Positions 30,001-38,055 are shown, counted from the first letter of the stretch. The stretch: DNA of 64,000 nucleotides from G965200765 sp965200765 (GCA_965200765.1 OZ241380.1:2604001-2668000); one strand, 5' to 3'. Numbers and translations are program-made. Notes: generated from the sequence alone by a model not told the origin.

Positions 30001-30027
30001 CAAAAGTTTTTTTCTATTCTTGTTCAA
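26002..30027 (-). CDS. Autotransporter-like surface protein 2 (phase-variable)
   Basis: 1341 residues from a TTG start supported by a GGAGG ribosome site 7 bp upstream (plus-strand 30035-30039). Basic N-region, then a hydrophobic signal core (around residues 28-46) ending near LSEDAWA. The N-terminal domain has cysteines in the same pattern as genes 1 and 3, with a C-x9-C pair and VYWRL. The passenger is beta-strand-rich with SHGIWV and GGGDDTVTVRG motifs. A linker of about 13 PTD units, DDDDNT with a hydrophobic WWLM segment, and a C-terminal barrel ending QNRF follow. Predicted outer-membrane anchored. The passenger is only distantly similar to gene 1, whereas the last ~330 residues are nearly the same. 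Confidence 0.85.
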   Translation of the reverse strand: MNKNRKKLLKSSNFRRPNYQNIAFDFASLPIAFMMLVSASIAVAVLSEDAWAFWDCTTSRSIGHETYSTGIDNNKLVVSCVHNENEKTYVEGDGAILMDLSNANGRTWLRWSVEMDGSTPKRYIKSACTTAGRESQMCYKEQEGTDAAAYGALGTTQVYWRLNTIAKDSDGDGRSDASPVALTMVGNEIPVSSNENKFIEAAANSDNNGPLLDALANTNGLKNFELEIDGVTVRSTGRGWAERAGYTTHLETGGEPEQFSSFTVRLKNGAKVSSGRSDAPSGTAGGGGIFLGDGWTSDRQDTRLSVPLTVDISGGSTVESWASTTAGQHPRGVLIDVHRLNSDVATLKLTDSTIRILHPSAPQSWTDEAGKLKTSGRNSPGIRVSSVGGYGSVRVDTPLAIETYGVDSPGISVSFASQPDSLREATREIIEGGVSWENVVWWTYGGGNNNEEKLFGSDYSEGDEISATTGLTRANIAGVFRGEAPPEVSGGALDRFWAGSTNRQNYPLSRMQVGSPNLYAVRTQIANIIENTMTDAQFLAYKKAWTGRSNPAAMIRHRNGSAGAGIVYEIDKKSKITTYGPHAAGIVADFFADTTGSRTTVRIDDGDDFGTDLAAAPDADKVEVDHDDDTDTPAITVFKTKIVVDEPITTVGERSHGIWVMGLNGPSPLDERRYLASTKRDVEITANANISATGKDAYAIVLLGDTGTNSKISLGENAAITGGVYLGKGTNSISGAGTLSGPIMGVAGGTLAELDLSSNTGDDNIILGSSLTVTGNVSLGGGDDTVTVRGTVGGALNLGAGDNTVVLESGSLSSVSGVKTFRKTTEGRATVGDIRFSGSYMQIEAGELRVSGHVNLGPTGTVRVDEDAVLTFVVPSTESEDEDIGRISAQSIVFTTFNPDVRMSYEDSGDVSDEDAEAARSRIVTAGTQILSQDSSTGVSRQQTIRVVHDTNDGSKFVEIGTTTPGPTDPTDPTDPTDPTDPTDPTDPTDPTDPTDPTDPTDPTDPTDPPAATADDDDNTALYAAGAIAVLWWLMCEAGADSSMSDDGSKFCFGKSQWNSTGAVQYTNTGMNSWASLQSDKGTNPVQGLAFGTNVRVGENGQVGFSAMPNASGTTGSLGASLNQSSSISGGLYSLQGEWGRDTGYASVALTHANLTAGTRFENIISGGGMLGGEFEMKQSHLQLTAGTKLDAGGVSWTPSLGLYGGSVDQDGYSASNAVLIAKVPGYRQSYRGWKLGLRAESKERMSSSGGLKWHPGVSVDMYRTATSGPRSLTLSQTDRTGALSLSDRMPVGGLPNRIVALRAGGTIEIPRAGEFRMDYVGMEMDGEIQHGALLKYQNRF
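27003..27132 (-). repeat. PTD minisatellite in gene 2 with 27-bp unit
   Basis: A 9-bp-period array. Within it, a 27-bp higher-order unit is repeated three times without any mismatch at 27011-27037, 27038-27064 and 27065-27091. It encodes Pro-Thr-Asp repeats. Perfect copies imply recent expansion, and the frame is preserved for any copy number. Confidence 0.9.
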
Positions 30028-30311
30028 AGAATTTCCTCCGATTAAACAAAATTAAGGTTTAATGCTGACACTACACGCCAATTCGATTTTCACAGCTTCA
30101 GATTCAACAGCCAAACAGTTGCGAATACAGTCCAACCTTCACAAAATCGGACCACTGGTGCATTCTGCCGAAAGCAAAACCATTGAATTCACAAGAAAAT
30201 TGCAAAAAACGCATAAGTACTATGTTAACGATTTTCGATTATACCAAAATTTGTCTACGAAACTAACTCTTTAGTCACTCTGAGAACACAAATTGGCAAA
30301 CAAAATGTCCC
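30028..30311. other. Long 5' leader of autotransporter gene 2
   Basis: About 280 bp between the promoter and the TTG start. No other gene is supported. The leader is roughly twice as long as those of genes 1 and 3. Confidence 0.5.
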
Positions 30312-30341
30312 TTTATATCACTACCCCCCCCCCCATGTCAA
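30312..30341 (-). promoter_or_regulatory. Poly-G spacer promoter of autotransporter gene 2
   Basis: Minus strand: -35 TTGACA (30341-30336), 18-bp spacer with 11 G (30334-30324), -10 TATAAA (30317-30312). The flanks match the gene 1 promoter, but the G-run is one shorter and one base outside it is missing, giving 18 rather than 20 bp. On spacing alone this would be the most active of the four. Confidence 0.75.
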
Positions 30342-30414
30342 GTTAAATTTTCCTGAATAATGTATCCCATTGGAAAGATTCTTAAGGCGAAATTGTTGAT
30401 TTGCCGGGGTTGGT

Positions 30415-30744
30415 CTATAGCATGAATATGTTCTGATTGGCGAATTTTCGGTGATTTTCGAGATTCGGTCGCGTCTGCGCCTGTAACCTCTGGCGGCACG
30501 TCCAAGACGAAGTAGCGTGTATTGGGCAACGCACAGTGTCACCGGGCTGTGCATCCTGTCGGGTTAGTTTTTCTCCCAAGTAACCCAAGGCGTTCGCTAG
30601 CATGATGGCCGTACTGCCGGCGATACGCAGATGCATGAATGCCTTGCCACGGAGGAAGTGGTCGTCGAACGGAATGTCGTGTTCCATCCGTGCGCTGATT
30701 CGCGTCAGGTTGTTTTGCCGGGCAAAGGTCTGTTTCCATGCCAT
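30415..30744 (-). pseudogene. Transposase C-terminal relic
   Basis: A 109-residue frame with WKQTFARQNNLTRISARMEHD, then FLRGKAFMHLRIAGS and MLANALG. The order R..R+..R+...[FI]RG+..M.L+.....MLA.ALG is that of the C-terminal end of a large group of IS4/IS1182-type DDE transposases. The catalytic core is missing. It occupies the place where a gene driven by the orphan promoter at 30788 should lie. The family assignment is by motif only. Confidence 0.45.
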
Positions 30745-30786
30745 GAATCTCTCTTGGTTGGTTGCATTTGAAAATTCATTCTGTCA

Positions 30787-31342
30787 AATTATACCCCCCC
30801 CCCCTACCCATTTTGTCAAGTACTTTTACTAATTTCTTTTTTGAAATACCGCTAACTAATTGTTTTTGTGAGATATTTTGAGATCAGCAACACTCTTGAA
30901 ATTCTGATTTCGCGTGATTTTGCTCTTCATTTCGAGATGTTATTTTCTTGGCAAAACCAAAACGTTTGGCGTTTTACGGACCAACGCAGCATCCGTAGAT
31001 GGATTCAATGTGTGTTAGGTGGTGCGCGCTTGATACACTGTCTTGCGATAGCCCGTAGGGGCATCACACGGAGTCGAATCCGATGCCTCAACCGTTGCTG
31101 ATACCAACTTGTTGACCGACATACAGTCAATGTGAACCAATTCGCTTGATGCGCGTGCTTTCCGTCTGCAATGTTCCGTAACTGACGTAATATTACTTAG
31201 GCGAGACTTTCGAGCAGTACTCTCGGGTGCAGGAGGAAAGCGAATTGTCATATTGATTGCAGATGGGTTATGATTGACTTCGCAGAGATTGGATCTGCAT
31301 CCTTCAAGTCTCCGAATGTAGTTGAACACATGATTCAACAAC
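30787..31342. repeat. Flanking direct repeat A
   Basis: About 555 bp, nearly identical to 36650-37202 in the same orientation. Copy A begins with the -10 box and G-run of a promoter reading left and ends at attcaaca. Frames on both strands are present in both copies, but neither shows a coding pattern of substitution or a ribosome site. Confidence 0.9.
30788..30819 (-). promoter_or_regulatory. Orphan poly-G spacer promoter
   Basis: Minus strand: -35 TTGACA (30819-30814), a 20-bp spacer with 11 G (30804-30794), and a perfect -10 TATAAT (30793-30788). Sequence matches the gene 3 promoter, but downstream is only the transposase relic at 30415 and then the gene 2 promoter. It may be the leftover promoter of a lost fourth surface gene, or could add readthrough into gene 2. 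Confidence 0.65.
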
Positions 31343-31544
31343 TTGGTAACATACGAAACGAACTTGACACGCGTTCCTCACGTTAACCGTTACGTGTAGC
31401 GACTTCTCATCCAAATAATTTGAAATCAGAGGAAAAGGAATCCGCGGCTATAACTGGTAGTGAGGAAGGGAATCCCGAGTGGACGGTCTCGAATCTTCCA
31501 TGGCGCAATTCTGCGTATCAAGCCCGCATAGCCACCGCCATCCA
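31343..31544. other. Intergenic tail downstream of gene 3
   Basis: About 200 bp with no supported gene, between direct repeat A and the gene 3 terminator. Confidence 0.5.
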
Positions 31545-31581
31545 GCAAAAATTACCTGCTTGCCAAAACTGACAAGCAGGT
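31545..31581 (-). terminator. Rho-independent terminator of autotransporter gene 3
   Basis: Minus strand: 9-bp stem ACCTGCTTG/CAAGCAGGT (plus-strand 31554-31562 and 31573-31581) with a 10-nt loop, followed by AATTTTTG. It lies about 55 bp past the stop codon. Confidence 0.8.
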
Positions 31582-31634
31582 TAAAACTCAAAACGTTGAA
31601 CTAAATTCCAAACAGCTCAATGTCAAGTCAATGA

Positions 31635-34600
31635 TTAAAATCTGGTTTGCATTCTGGCGATGGCTCCATGCTGAAGCTCACCGTCGATTTCCATGCCGAC
31701 ATAATCCAAATTCACATTCAAGCCGGATTCGCTCTTCATGGTTATTCCGGCACGGAAAGTGTTGACTACCGCAGGCATTCCCTTAACCGGCAACTGGCTA
31801 CTGAAGTCCAGCACCCCGGCCTTGTCGGACTGTTTCAATTGAACTGAATGACTATTCGAGCTCGTCCTGAATGTGTTCAGAATGAGCTGTGGCTGAAACT
31901 GGGTACCGTCTTTTGTCCAGGCATCGGGAAGCACCCGAATGCCGAGATTCCATCCAGTGTAGCTCTGTTCCTGCGTCGACATCCGTGCCACTACGCTTCG
32001 ACCGGTCAGAACTGACTCGCCCTGACTGATTGAACCGCCATAGACACCAACCGTCGGCGCAACCGACATATTGTCAGTTAACTGAACCTTGGCACCAGCG
32101 CCAATTTCCAAATGACTGTTAGTCATGTCGAACTTGCCGCCCAGCTTGCCGCCAGCTATAAAATTGTCGAAGGAAGTCCTGGACACCGCATCGGCATAGG
32201 AAAGTTCCGCTGTCGCGAAATAATCTTCACTCTGCCATTTTCCCTTCACCGAGTAGTGTCCGCCCTGAAAGCTGGATTTCTGATTCAGGGAAAGCTCGTT
32301 CAAACTCAGCGAGCCTTTCGCTTCGGGCATTGCCGAGAAGCTGAGGCTGCCATTGGACGAAATCGGTGCTTCCAAACCCACGGCCAGTCCTTGAACCGGT
32401 GCAGTGCTGTCGCTGTAGTAATTCGCCCATGTATTCATCGCACCGCTCGAATGCGTCCGCGAATCCGAAACGCTGGCGAATGAACTTTCAGCTGTGCCGG
32501 ATTCGTAATCGACCAGGCCGCTGCCGCCGCCCATGTCGTCCCTTCTCATCACCCACCACAATACTGCCAATGCGCCAACTGCGTAGATCGCTGTATTGTC
32601 GTCATCGTCAGCTGCGGCGGTCGGGCCGCTTGGGGTACCACCAGCGCCAGGCGAGATCACTCCGGGATTGGCTCCACCGCGTACTATCGCCGGAACAATC
32701 TCTTCATCGTCTCCGGCCTGCCTCACTACCTTGCCGTTGATCAGTCGAGACACCGTCACCGCCGCGATATCAGCAGCCGCAGGAGCAGCAGAACCCGAAA
32801 CCAGTTCAATTTCCGGCAACGCTTCGACCAACACTACTTCCCCGGCAGTAATTCTTCCGTGCGATACCGTGCCGCCATCTTCGTATTGCGATGCCATGCC
32901 ACTTATATCAAAAGACAAGAATGCGTCTTTCTTCACTGTGAGTGTACCAGTCGAACCCAGATCCAAATGTCCCGATACAACCAGCTTCCCCTGGTTGACG
33001 TTCACGGTGATCGCTTCACCAGCAGCCGCGGTTGAACCGGACAATGTCGAAGCAGAAGCCGCCGGATTGCTCATGGACCCGACAGTCAACGTGCTGATAC
33101 CCATTTTGTTGAAGGTTTCCACTCCGGTCATCATGCTGACCGTGCCACCTATAAGGGTGACTGTATCGTCGCCGTCGCCGCCGGCAATGCTGCCGATCAT
33201 TCTTCCGCCGTCAACGATATCGTCGCCGCCGCCAAGTACTACTGCGCCGCTAACAGTCACGGCCCCAACCCATCTTGCGACGTCGTTTCCAGCGCCGAAG
33301 GTCATGCCACCGCTGACCCCGCCGCTGTTCAGGTGTACCGTGGTGCTCTCTGCCGGGGTGTCGCCAGAAGCTCCGGCAGAATCAGATGCAATGCTGGTCA
33401 GCACTGTAACTTGACTGCTCGTCAGCATATTGTTGCCCGCGCCAAGACTGATTGTGCCAGAGATCGAGGCCCCGTTTCCCAGTACCACATCGTCATCGCC
33501 AGCACCCAGTGCAAGGTTCCCATTCACTGAACCGCCGGTCAGCCTGACCCGCGAGTTCCCGCTACTTTCAATGTTGCCCTCTATGACGATATTGCTCGTC
33601 AGCTGGTCCATTCCATCACCCTCGCATGCACCGAGGTCAATGCCACCAGCCGTACTGTCCGTCCCGGATCCTGTCGAACCGCTGGCACTCAGCGTGATCG
33701 AATCGCATCCCGCACCGGCATTGACAGCCGGCAAATTGCGCCGGGCATTCGCGGTTGCTGTGCCGCGAACCGCAGTATACGTCAATGTGTCGTCGCCGGC
33801 TCCCAGGGAAATCATCGACGCTTCGTTCTCATCAGCAGTACTGGTATCGTCAACCGAAAAAATCGTTCCGGACGACAATTCAACTTCGTCGTTTCCGGCG
33901 CCGCCTGTGATATTACCATTCAGGGTTACCGTGTTGGTACTGGTGCCAACCACTACTTTGCTAGCGGTTCCCGCCGCTGCACTGAACCCGATGCTGCCAA
34001 TCGTGCCGCCGTTCACCGTGGTGGTGCCCGAACCGGTCAGTGTCACGCTGCCAATCGTGCGACTCGCCAGATTGAGTTCCGTTGTGCCGCCAGCCGCAAC
34101 ATTGCCTGCAATGTTAACTGCTGTATTGAGCACATTCTTCTTGTTCGCGCCTTCGCACAGACCCAGGCTCACGCCGCCCACGCTTACGCCGGCCGACAAT
34201 TCCACTGTGTCGCATCCAGCACCGGACCCCACTGTGCCCATTACGGAACCAAGCACGACATTCACCGTATCATCGCCGCCGCCGGCATCAATGCCGCCGG
34301 TAATCTTGGGACTCTTGTCATCATCATCGTCGGTTGCATCAACACCTACATCGATCGTGTCGGCGCCATCACCGGTTGCAATGCCGCCAGTAACATGCCC
34401 TTTCACATTGACGTCGAATTTGCCCATGGAACCTGCTCCCGAGAGCGCCATCGAACCGGTGCCGCTTGCACGGATGGTCTGCTCGACTCCATTGTCGGCA
34501 TCGCCATCGTCAAGGTCTTCGATATCGACCACCATCGTGATGCCGGATTCAGCAATTGATGCAACAATGCCGTGACTGCCGGCGCCGGTCGTTACAATCG

Positions 34601-36500
34601 GCTTGTCCACTACGAGCGAGTAATCAGCCAAGTCGTCATCGGCAAAATCGGGACTGTTATCGACACCAGCAATTCTGGCCTCATTACCCCCAGTACCTGT
34701 ATCATCAAATGTCACTGTCAAGCCACCCAACCTCACGTGCTCGCCTCCTTCTTCGGAAGCACCTGAATTGCGAATCACAATGCCGCCAGACTTGTCTCCA
34801 TTCGTCGCTATTCTCACACTAGGTTCATAACCTGGCACCCCTGCAGTTGATCCTGTTCTTTGTTCTGTTGTTGCAAGAAGGTTGTTCAATGCCCTGTGCA
34901 CCGTCCCTTCTGTCATGCCAACCCACAAAGCGGTGTCTCTGTGTTTGGCTTCCAGCAGAACTGCAGCTCTCTGTTCAAGGGCTTCAATTCTTCTCGCCTG
35001 ATCTGTGTCATATCCCAAGTTCAGCACAATCCCATGACTGCTCGCCCCGCTCGTCTTGATAGTCACCGGAGTATTGACTTGAACGTTAATCCCGCCGGTA
35101 GCCTCGCCATCGCTGTCTGCATCGCCCACAGGATTGGCAACGCTGATCGTTATGCCACTGCTGTCAGTGCCAGTAGTGACTATCATCCCGCGACCATCTT
35201 CCGGCGCTGTATCGCCGCCATTCAGCATTGAAATGGTTGCATCCCTCATTTCGAGCTTTGCAAAACCTCCTCGTTGCGTATCCTGATGGAAATGGATCGC
35301 ATGAAAACTACTATCCTCCCCGGCCGATCTAGCTATGACTGTAGTACGCACTACATAAGGTCGACCATTCAGATTGCCCAATTGCATCAACATGTCTTTC
35401 GCATCGCCGCCGAAATCAATGCCGCCGCCATCGCGAGAACCGCCTTCTGTATTGATCTGATCATTCTCGATCTTCGATACCTTGTCTGCACCACCCTCAA
35501 TAAGAACATTCTGCGAATTGGAGCTGCCCTGGCCATAAAAATAGAAATTTGCTCTATCGACGCGCATACCAATGTCAGTAGATGCATCAAATTTCGCTGC
35601 ATACCTTCCAAATCCGTCTTCATCTTCTCCGTTTACAAGAATGCGGGGAACACGGTCGGCTACTCCTTCGTTGAGATAAACTCTCTGCTTTACGCCGCGA
35701 ACAACAATGCCTGACCTCCACCCCATGTGTAATTGAGCCCTATGGGGATAGTCAGGTGATGCAGCATTCAAGAAAAGCCGGTTGTGGACCGCATCCGCGA
35801 TATTATCTGCTCCTTTCGTGGCCACTTGGTCAGTGGCAGCTGTGGCACCAGTGGGTGCGGCAATTTGACTCGTGACCCCATCAACAGTAGCAAGCGGACC
35901 GGCTTGATAATCACCTGGGTCAAAGGTGGTATCGTCTGCATCAATCAGTCGATAATAGATCGTCTTACCTGGCGGCACCGCCGTCACGCTCCCAGCTATA
36001 GTGGTCCAGCACATCTGCCCCTCGTCATCTGTACATTCATCCTGCCACCATGGTCGATTGACTGCTACAGTTGAGCCAGGGGGAGTATATGTCTGAAGCT
36101 TGATGAAATCATTCAAGCTGTAAACAATATTTCCCTCTGGAGCCGGGCTTGTTGGAGTACCATCATCTTCCGCTGTCAATGGAAAACCGCGATCGTCTCT
36201 ATCGTCAGGTGTGCCCCCAAGCTGATAATTATCAGCACCATTACCCGCAACACATTCTGGGCGATTGTTCGGACTGGTCACATCTCTTATAAAACCAGTT
36301 GCAGTTGGATTAGTGTAATGGTCGGCACCGAAGCCTGGGAATTCGCGACATTCATTCACCGCCAAAGCATCCCCGCTCCAGAGTAACACCGACATCGACA
36401 TGCAACCAACCGCCAATGCAAATGCCAAGCCGGCAAGCCCACTCACAACAGATACCGACCACTCTCTTTTCCAAAGGGTCAAATTACTAATTAAAACCAT
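31635..36500 (-). CDS. Autotransporter-like surface protein 3 (phase-variable)
   Basis: 1621 residues, ATG at 36500 with an AAGAGGG ribosome site 9 bp upstream. A hydrophobic signal segment spans roughly residues 17-42 (VVSGLAGLAFALAVG; MSVLLWSGDALA). The N-terminal cysteine domain has a C-x7-C pair followed by IYYRL. The passenger has GASSHGIV and GAGSHGIV repeats, then a run of RTX-like GGGDDTV/GAGNDEV motifs. Two cysteine pairs occur, Cys763/Cys782 and Cys932/Cys959. There is no PTD array; a short Gly/Pro linker precedes DDDDNT and the WWVM hydrophobic segment. The barrel ends QTRF and is related to, but clearly diverged from, genes 1 and 2. Predicted outer-membrane anchored. Confidence 0.85.
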   Translation of the reverse strand: MVLISNLTLWKREWSVSVVSGLAGLAFALAVGCMSMSVLLWSGDALAVNECREFPGFGADHYTNPTATGFIRDVTSPNNRPECVAGNGADNYQLGGTPDDRDDRGFPLTAEDDGTPTSPAPEGNIVYSLNDFIKLQTYTPPGSTVAVNRPWWQDECTDDEGQMCWTTIAGSVTAVPPGKTIYYRLIDADDTTFDPGDYQAGPLATVDGVTSQIAAPTGATAATDQVATKGADNIADAVHNRLFLNAASPDYPHRAQLHMGWRSGIVVRGVKQRVYLNEGVADRVPRILVNGEDEDGFGRYAAKFDASTDIGMRVDRANFYFYGQGSSNSQNVLIEGGADKVSKIENDQINTEGGSRDGGGIDFGGDAKDMLMQLGNLNGRPYVVRTTVIARSAGEDSSFHAIHFHQDTQRGGFAKLEMRDATISMLNGGDTAPEDGRGMIVTTGTDSSGITISVANPVGDADSDGEATGGINVQVNTPVTIKTSGASSHGIVLNLGYDTDQARRIEALEQRAAVLLEAKHRDTALWVGMTEGTVHRALNNLLATTEQRTGSTAGVPGYEPSVRIATNGDKSGGIVIRNSGASEEGGEHVRLGGLTVTFDDTGTGGNEARIAGVDNSPDFADDDLADYSLVVDKPIVTTGAGSHGIVASIAESGITMVVDIEDLDDGDADNGVEQTIRASGTGSMALSGAGSMGKFDVNVKGHVTGGIATGDGADTIDVGVDATDDDDDKSPKITGGIDAGGGDDTVNVVLGSVMGTVGSGAGCDTVELSAGVSVGGVSLGLCEGANKKNVLNTAVNIAGNVAAGGTTELNLASRTIGSVTLTGSGTTTVNGGTIGSIGFSAAAGTASKVVVGTSTNTVTLNGNITGGAGNDEVELSSGTIFSVDDTSTADENEASMISLGAGDDTLTYTAVRGTATANARRNLPAVNAGAGCDSITLSASGSTGSGTDSTAGGIDLGACEGDGMDQLTSNIVIEGNIESSGNSRVRLTGGSVNGNLALGAGDDDVVLGNGASISGTISLGAGNNMLTSSQVTVLTSIASDSAGASGDTPAESTTVHLNSGGVSGGMTFGAGNDVARWVGAVTVSGAVVLGGGDDIVDGGRMIGSIAGGDGDDTVTLIGGTVSMMTGVETFNKMGISTLTVGSMSNPAASASTLSGSTAAAGEAITVNVNQGKLVVSGHLDLGSTGTLTVKKDAFLSFDISGMASQYEDGGTVSHGRITAGEVVLVEALPEIELVSGSAAPAAADIAAVTVSRLINGKVVRQAGDDEEIVPAIVRGGANPGVISPGAGGTPSGPTAAADDDDNTAIYAVGALAVLWWVMRRDDMGGGSGLVDYESGTAESSFASVSDSRTHSSGAMNTWANYYSDSTAPVQGLAVGLEAPISSNGSLSFSAMPEAKGSLSLNELSLNQKSSFQGGHYSVKGKWQSEDYFATAELSYADAVSRTSFDNFIAGGKLGGKFDMTNSHLEIGAGAKVQLTDNMSVAPTVGVYGGSISQGESVLTGRSVVARMSTQEQSYTGWNLGIRVLPDAWTKDGTQFQPQLILNTFRTSSNSHSVQLKQSDKAGVLDFSSQLPVKGMPAVVNTFRAGITMKSESGLNVNLDYVGMEIDGELQHGAIARMQTRF

Positions 36501-36564
36501 TGAGACATTCCCTCTTATCGTTTGAATTTAAACTCTCAAAACTTGATTTGTATACAGAAATCAG

Positions 36565-36597
36565 TCGGCCCTGAAACAGGGTTTTTCAGGGCCGACT
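36565..36597 (-). promoter_or_regulatory. Strong hairpin in the 5' leader of gene 3
   Basis: A perfect 13-bp inverted repeat (36565-36577 and 36585-36597) with a 7-nt loop sits between the gene 3 promoter and its start codon. No T-run follows on the transcribed strand, so it is not a standard terminator. It could stabilise or regulate the leader RNA. Confidence 0.6.
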
Positions 36598-36649
36598 AAT
36601 TATTCGGACTTGTCAAAACTCTCTGCATACCTGTTAACAACTTGGCAAC

Positions 36650-37202
36650 AATTATACCCCCCCCCCTACCCATTTTGTCAAGTACTTTTACTAAATTCTT
36701 TTTTGAAATACCGCTAACTAATTGTTTTTGTGAGATATTTTGAAATCAACAACACTCTTGAAATTCTGATTTCGCGGGATTTTGCTCTTCTTTTTGAGAT
36801 GTTATGTTCTTGGGAAAACCAAAAAGTTTGGCATTTTACGGACCAACGCAGCATCCGCAGATGGACTCAGTGTGGGTTAGGTGGTGCGCGCTTGATACAC
36901 TGTCTTGCGATAGCCCGTAGGGGCATCACACGGAGTCGAACCCGATGCCTCAACCGTTGCTGATACCAACTTGTTGACCGACATACAGTCAATCTGAACC
37001 AATTCGCTTGATGCGCGTGCTTTCTGTCTGCAATGTTCCGTAACTGACGTAATATTACTTAGGCGAGACTTTCGAGCAGTACTCTCGGGTGCAGAAGGAA
37101 AGCGAATTGTCATATTGATTGCAGATGGGTTATGATTGACTTCGCAGAGATTGGCTCTGCATCTTTCAGGTCTCCGAATGTCGTTGAACAAATGATTCAA
37201 CA
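36650..37202. repeat. Flanking direct repeat B
   Basis: Partner of 30787-31342. Together the two copies bracket gene 3 completely, each carrying the poly-G promoter at its left end. Confidence 0.9.
36651..36681 (-). promoter_or_regulatory. Poly-G spacer promoter of autotransporter gene 3
   Basis: Minus strand: consensus -35 TTGACA (36681-36676), 19-bp spacer with 10 G (36666-36657), consensus -10 TATAAT (36656-36651). Transcription would start near 36644, giving a leader of about 145 nt. Confidence 0.8.
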
Positions 37203-37350
37203 CTAGGCTATCTGAATTGTCGGTGCGGCTCTTGATTTCAAGTTCCGCGTTGCCATCTCGATATCAGGCAAGCTCTGCTCTTCTGTCATTGAGATGATGA
37301 ATGATTGTGCTGTCAAGGCGGTATCACTCAAAACTATAGTCATTACAACT

Positions 37351-38055
37351 ATGCAAGAATCAAGCAATGAAAATCGCGTGTTTTTGATTACCGGTGCTTC
37401 CAGCGGCATCGGGGAAGAAGTCGCCCGTCAGGCCGTTCAGAGAGGATTTCGTGTCGTTTTGGCAGCCCGTCGAATGGATCGACTGCAAGAACTCTCGAAA
37501 GAACTGGGCGGCGAGGACCACGCTCTGCCCGTTCGGTGCAACGTGGATTCGTGGACTGACCAGCAGGAAATGGTCGGTCAGGCAATTGAAAAATTCGGTT
37601 GCATTGACATCATTCTTGCCAACGCCGGTATTTATATTTCCGGCGGCGGATTTACCACAGGAAATCCCGAAGACTGGGAGAAAATGATTCGAACCAACGT
37701 TTATGGTGCCGGATTGACAATCCGCGCCGGTATCGGGCCATTGAAGCGTACCAAGGGGCATCTGATGTTGCTGAGTTCCGCGGCGAGTCGGCGACCCATT
37801 CCCGGATCAATGTACGGTGCAACCAAGTGGGCGGTTACGGCCATGGGCCACAACGTCAGAGAGGAGCTTCGGGGCACTGGTGTTCGGGTAACCATTGTGG
37901 AACCAGGTGTGGTAAACACGCCGATTTTTGATACGCCGAGAGACAACGCAATGCTCCCGGAAGATGTTGCCGAGGCAGTTATCTTTGCTGTCAGTCAACC
38001 CCGACGCGTTGACCTGTTTGAAATTCTGATGTATCCGACACCACCAGAAGAATGA
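37351..38055 (+). CDS. Short-chain dehydrogenase/reductase
   Basis: 234 residues from the ATG at 37351, chosen because the NAD(P)-binding motif ITGASSGIG then falls about 13 residues in, the normal place; earlier starts add an unrelated N-terminus. The NAG motif (LANAGIYI), the catalytic serine region LSSAASRR and the Y-x3-K motif (MYGATKWAV) are all present. It is a classical SDR oxidoreductase; the basic residues after the first beta-alpha unit (AARRMDR) favour NADP. Substrate unknown. It lies immediately right of direct repeat B. Confidence 0.88.
   Translation: MQESSNENRVFLITGASSGIGEEVARQAVQRGFRVVLAARRMDRLQELSKELGGEDHALPVRCNVDSWTDQQEMVGQAIEKFGCIDIILANAGIYISGGGFTTGNPEDWEKMIRTNVYGAGLTIRAGIGPLKRTKGHLMLLSSAASRRPIPGSMYGATKWAVTAMGHNVREELRGTGVRVTIVEPGVVNTPIFDTPRDNAMLPEDVAEAVIFAVSQPRRVDLFEILMYPTPPEE

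Noticed and set aside
31050..31100. tRNA-like stretch with a GTCGAATCC-type loop in the repeat
   Set aside because: No cloverleaf with matching acceptor and anticodon arms could be built around it.
30868..31341. Frames on both strands of the flanking direct repeat, also present in the second copy
   Set aside because: Conserved only because the DNA is duplicated. Differences between the copies change amino acids freely in both readings, and no ribosome site is present.
32596..34575. Long plus-strand frames opposite autotransporter gene 3
   Set aside because: They arise from the skewed codon use of the repetitive passenger, are rich in Pro/Ser, and lack start signals.
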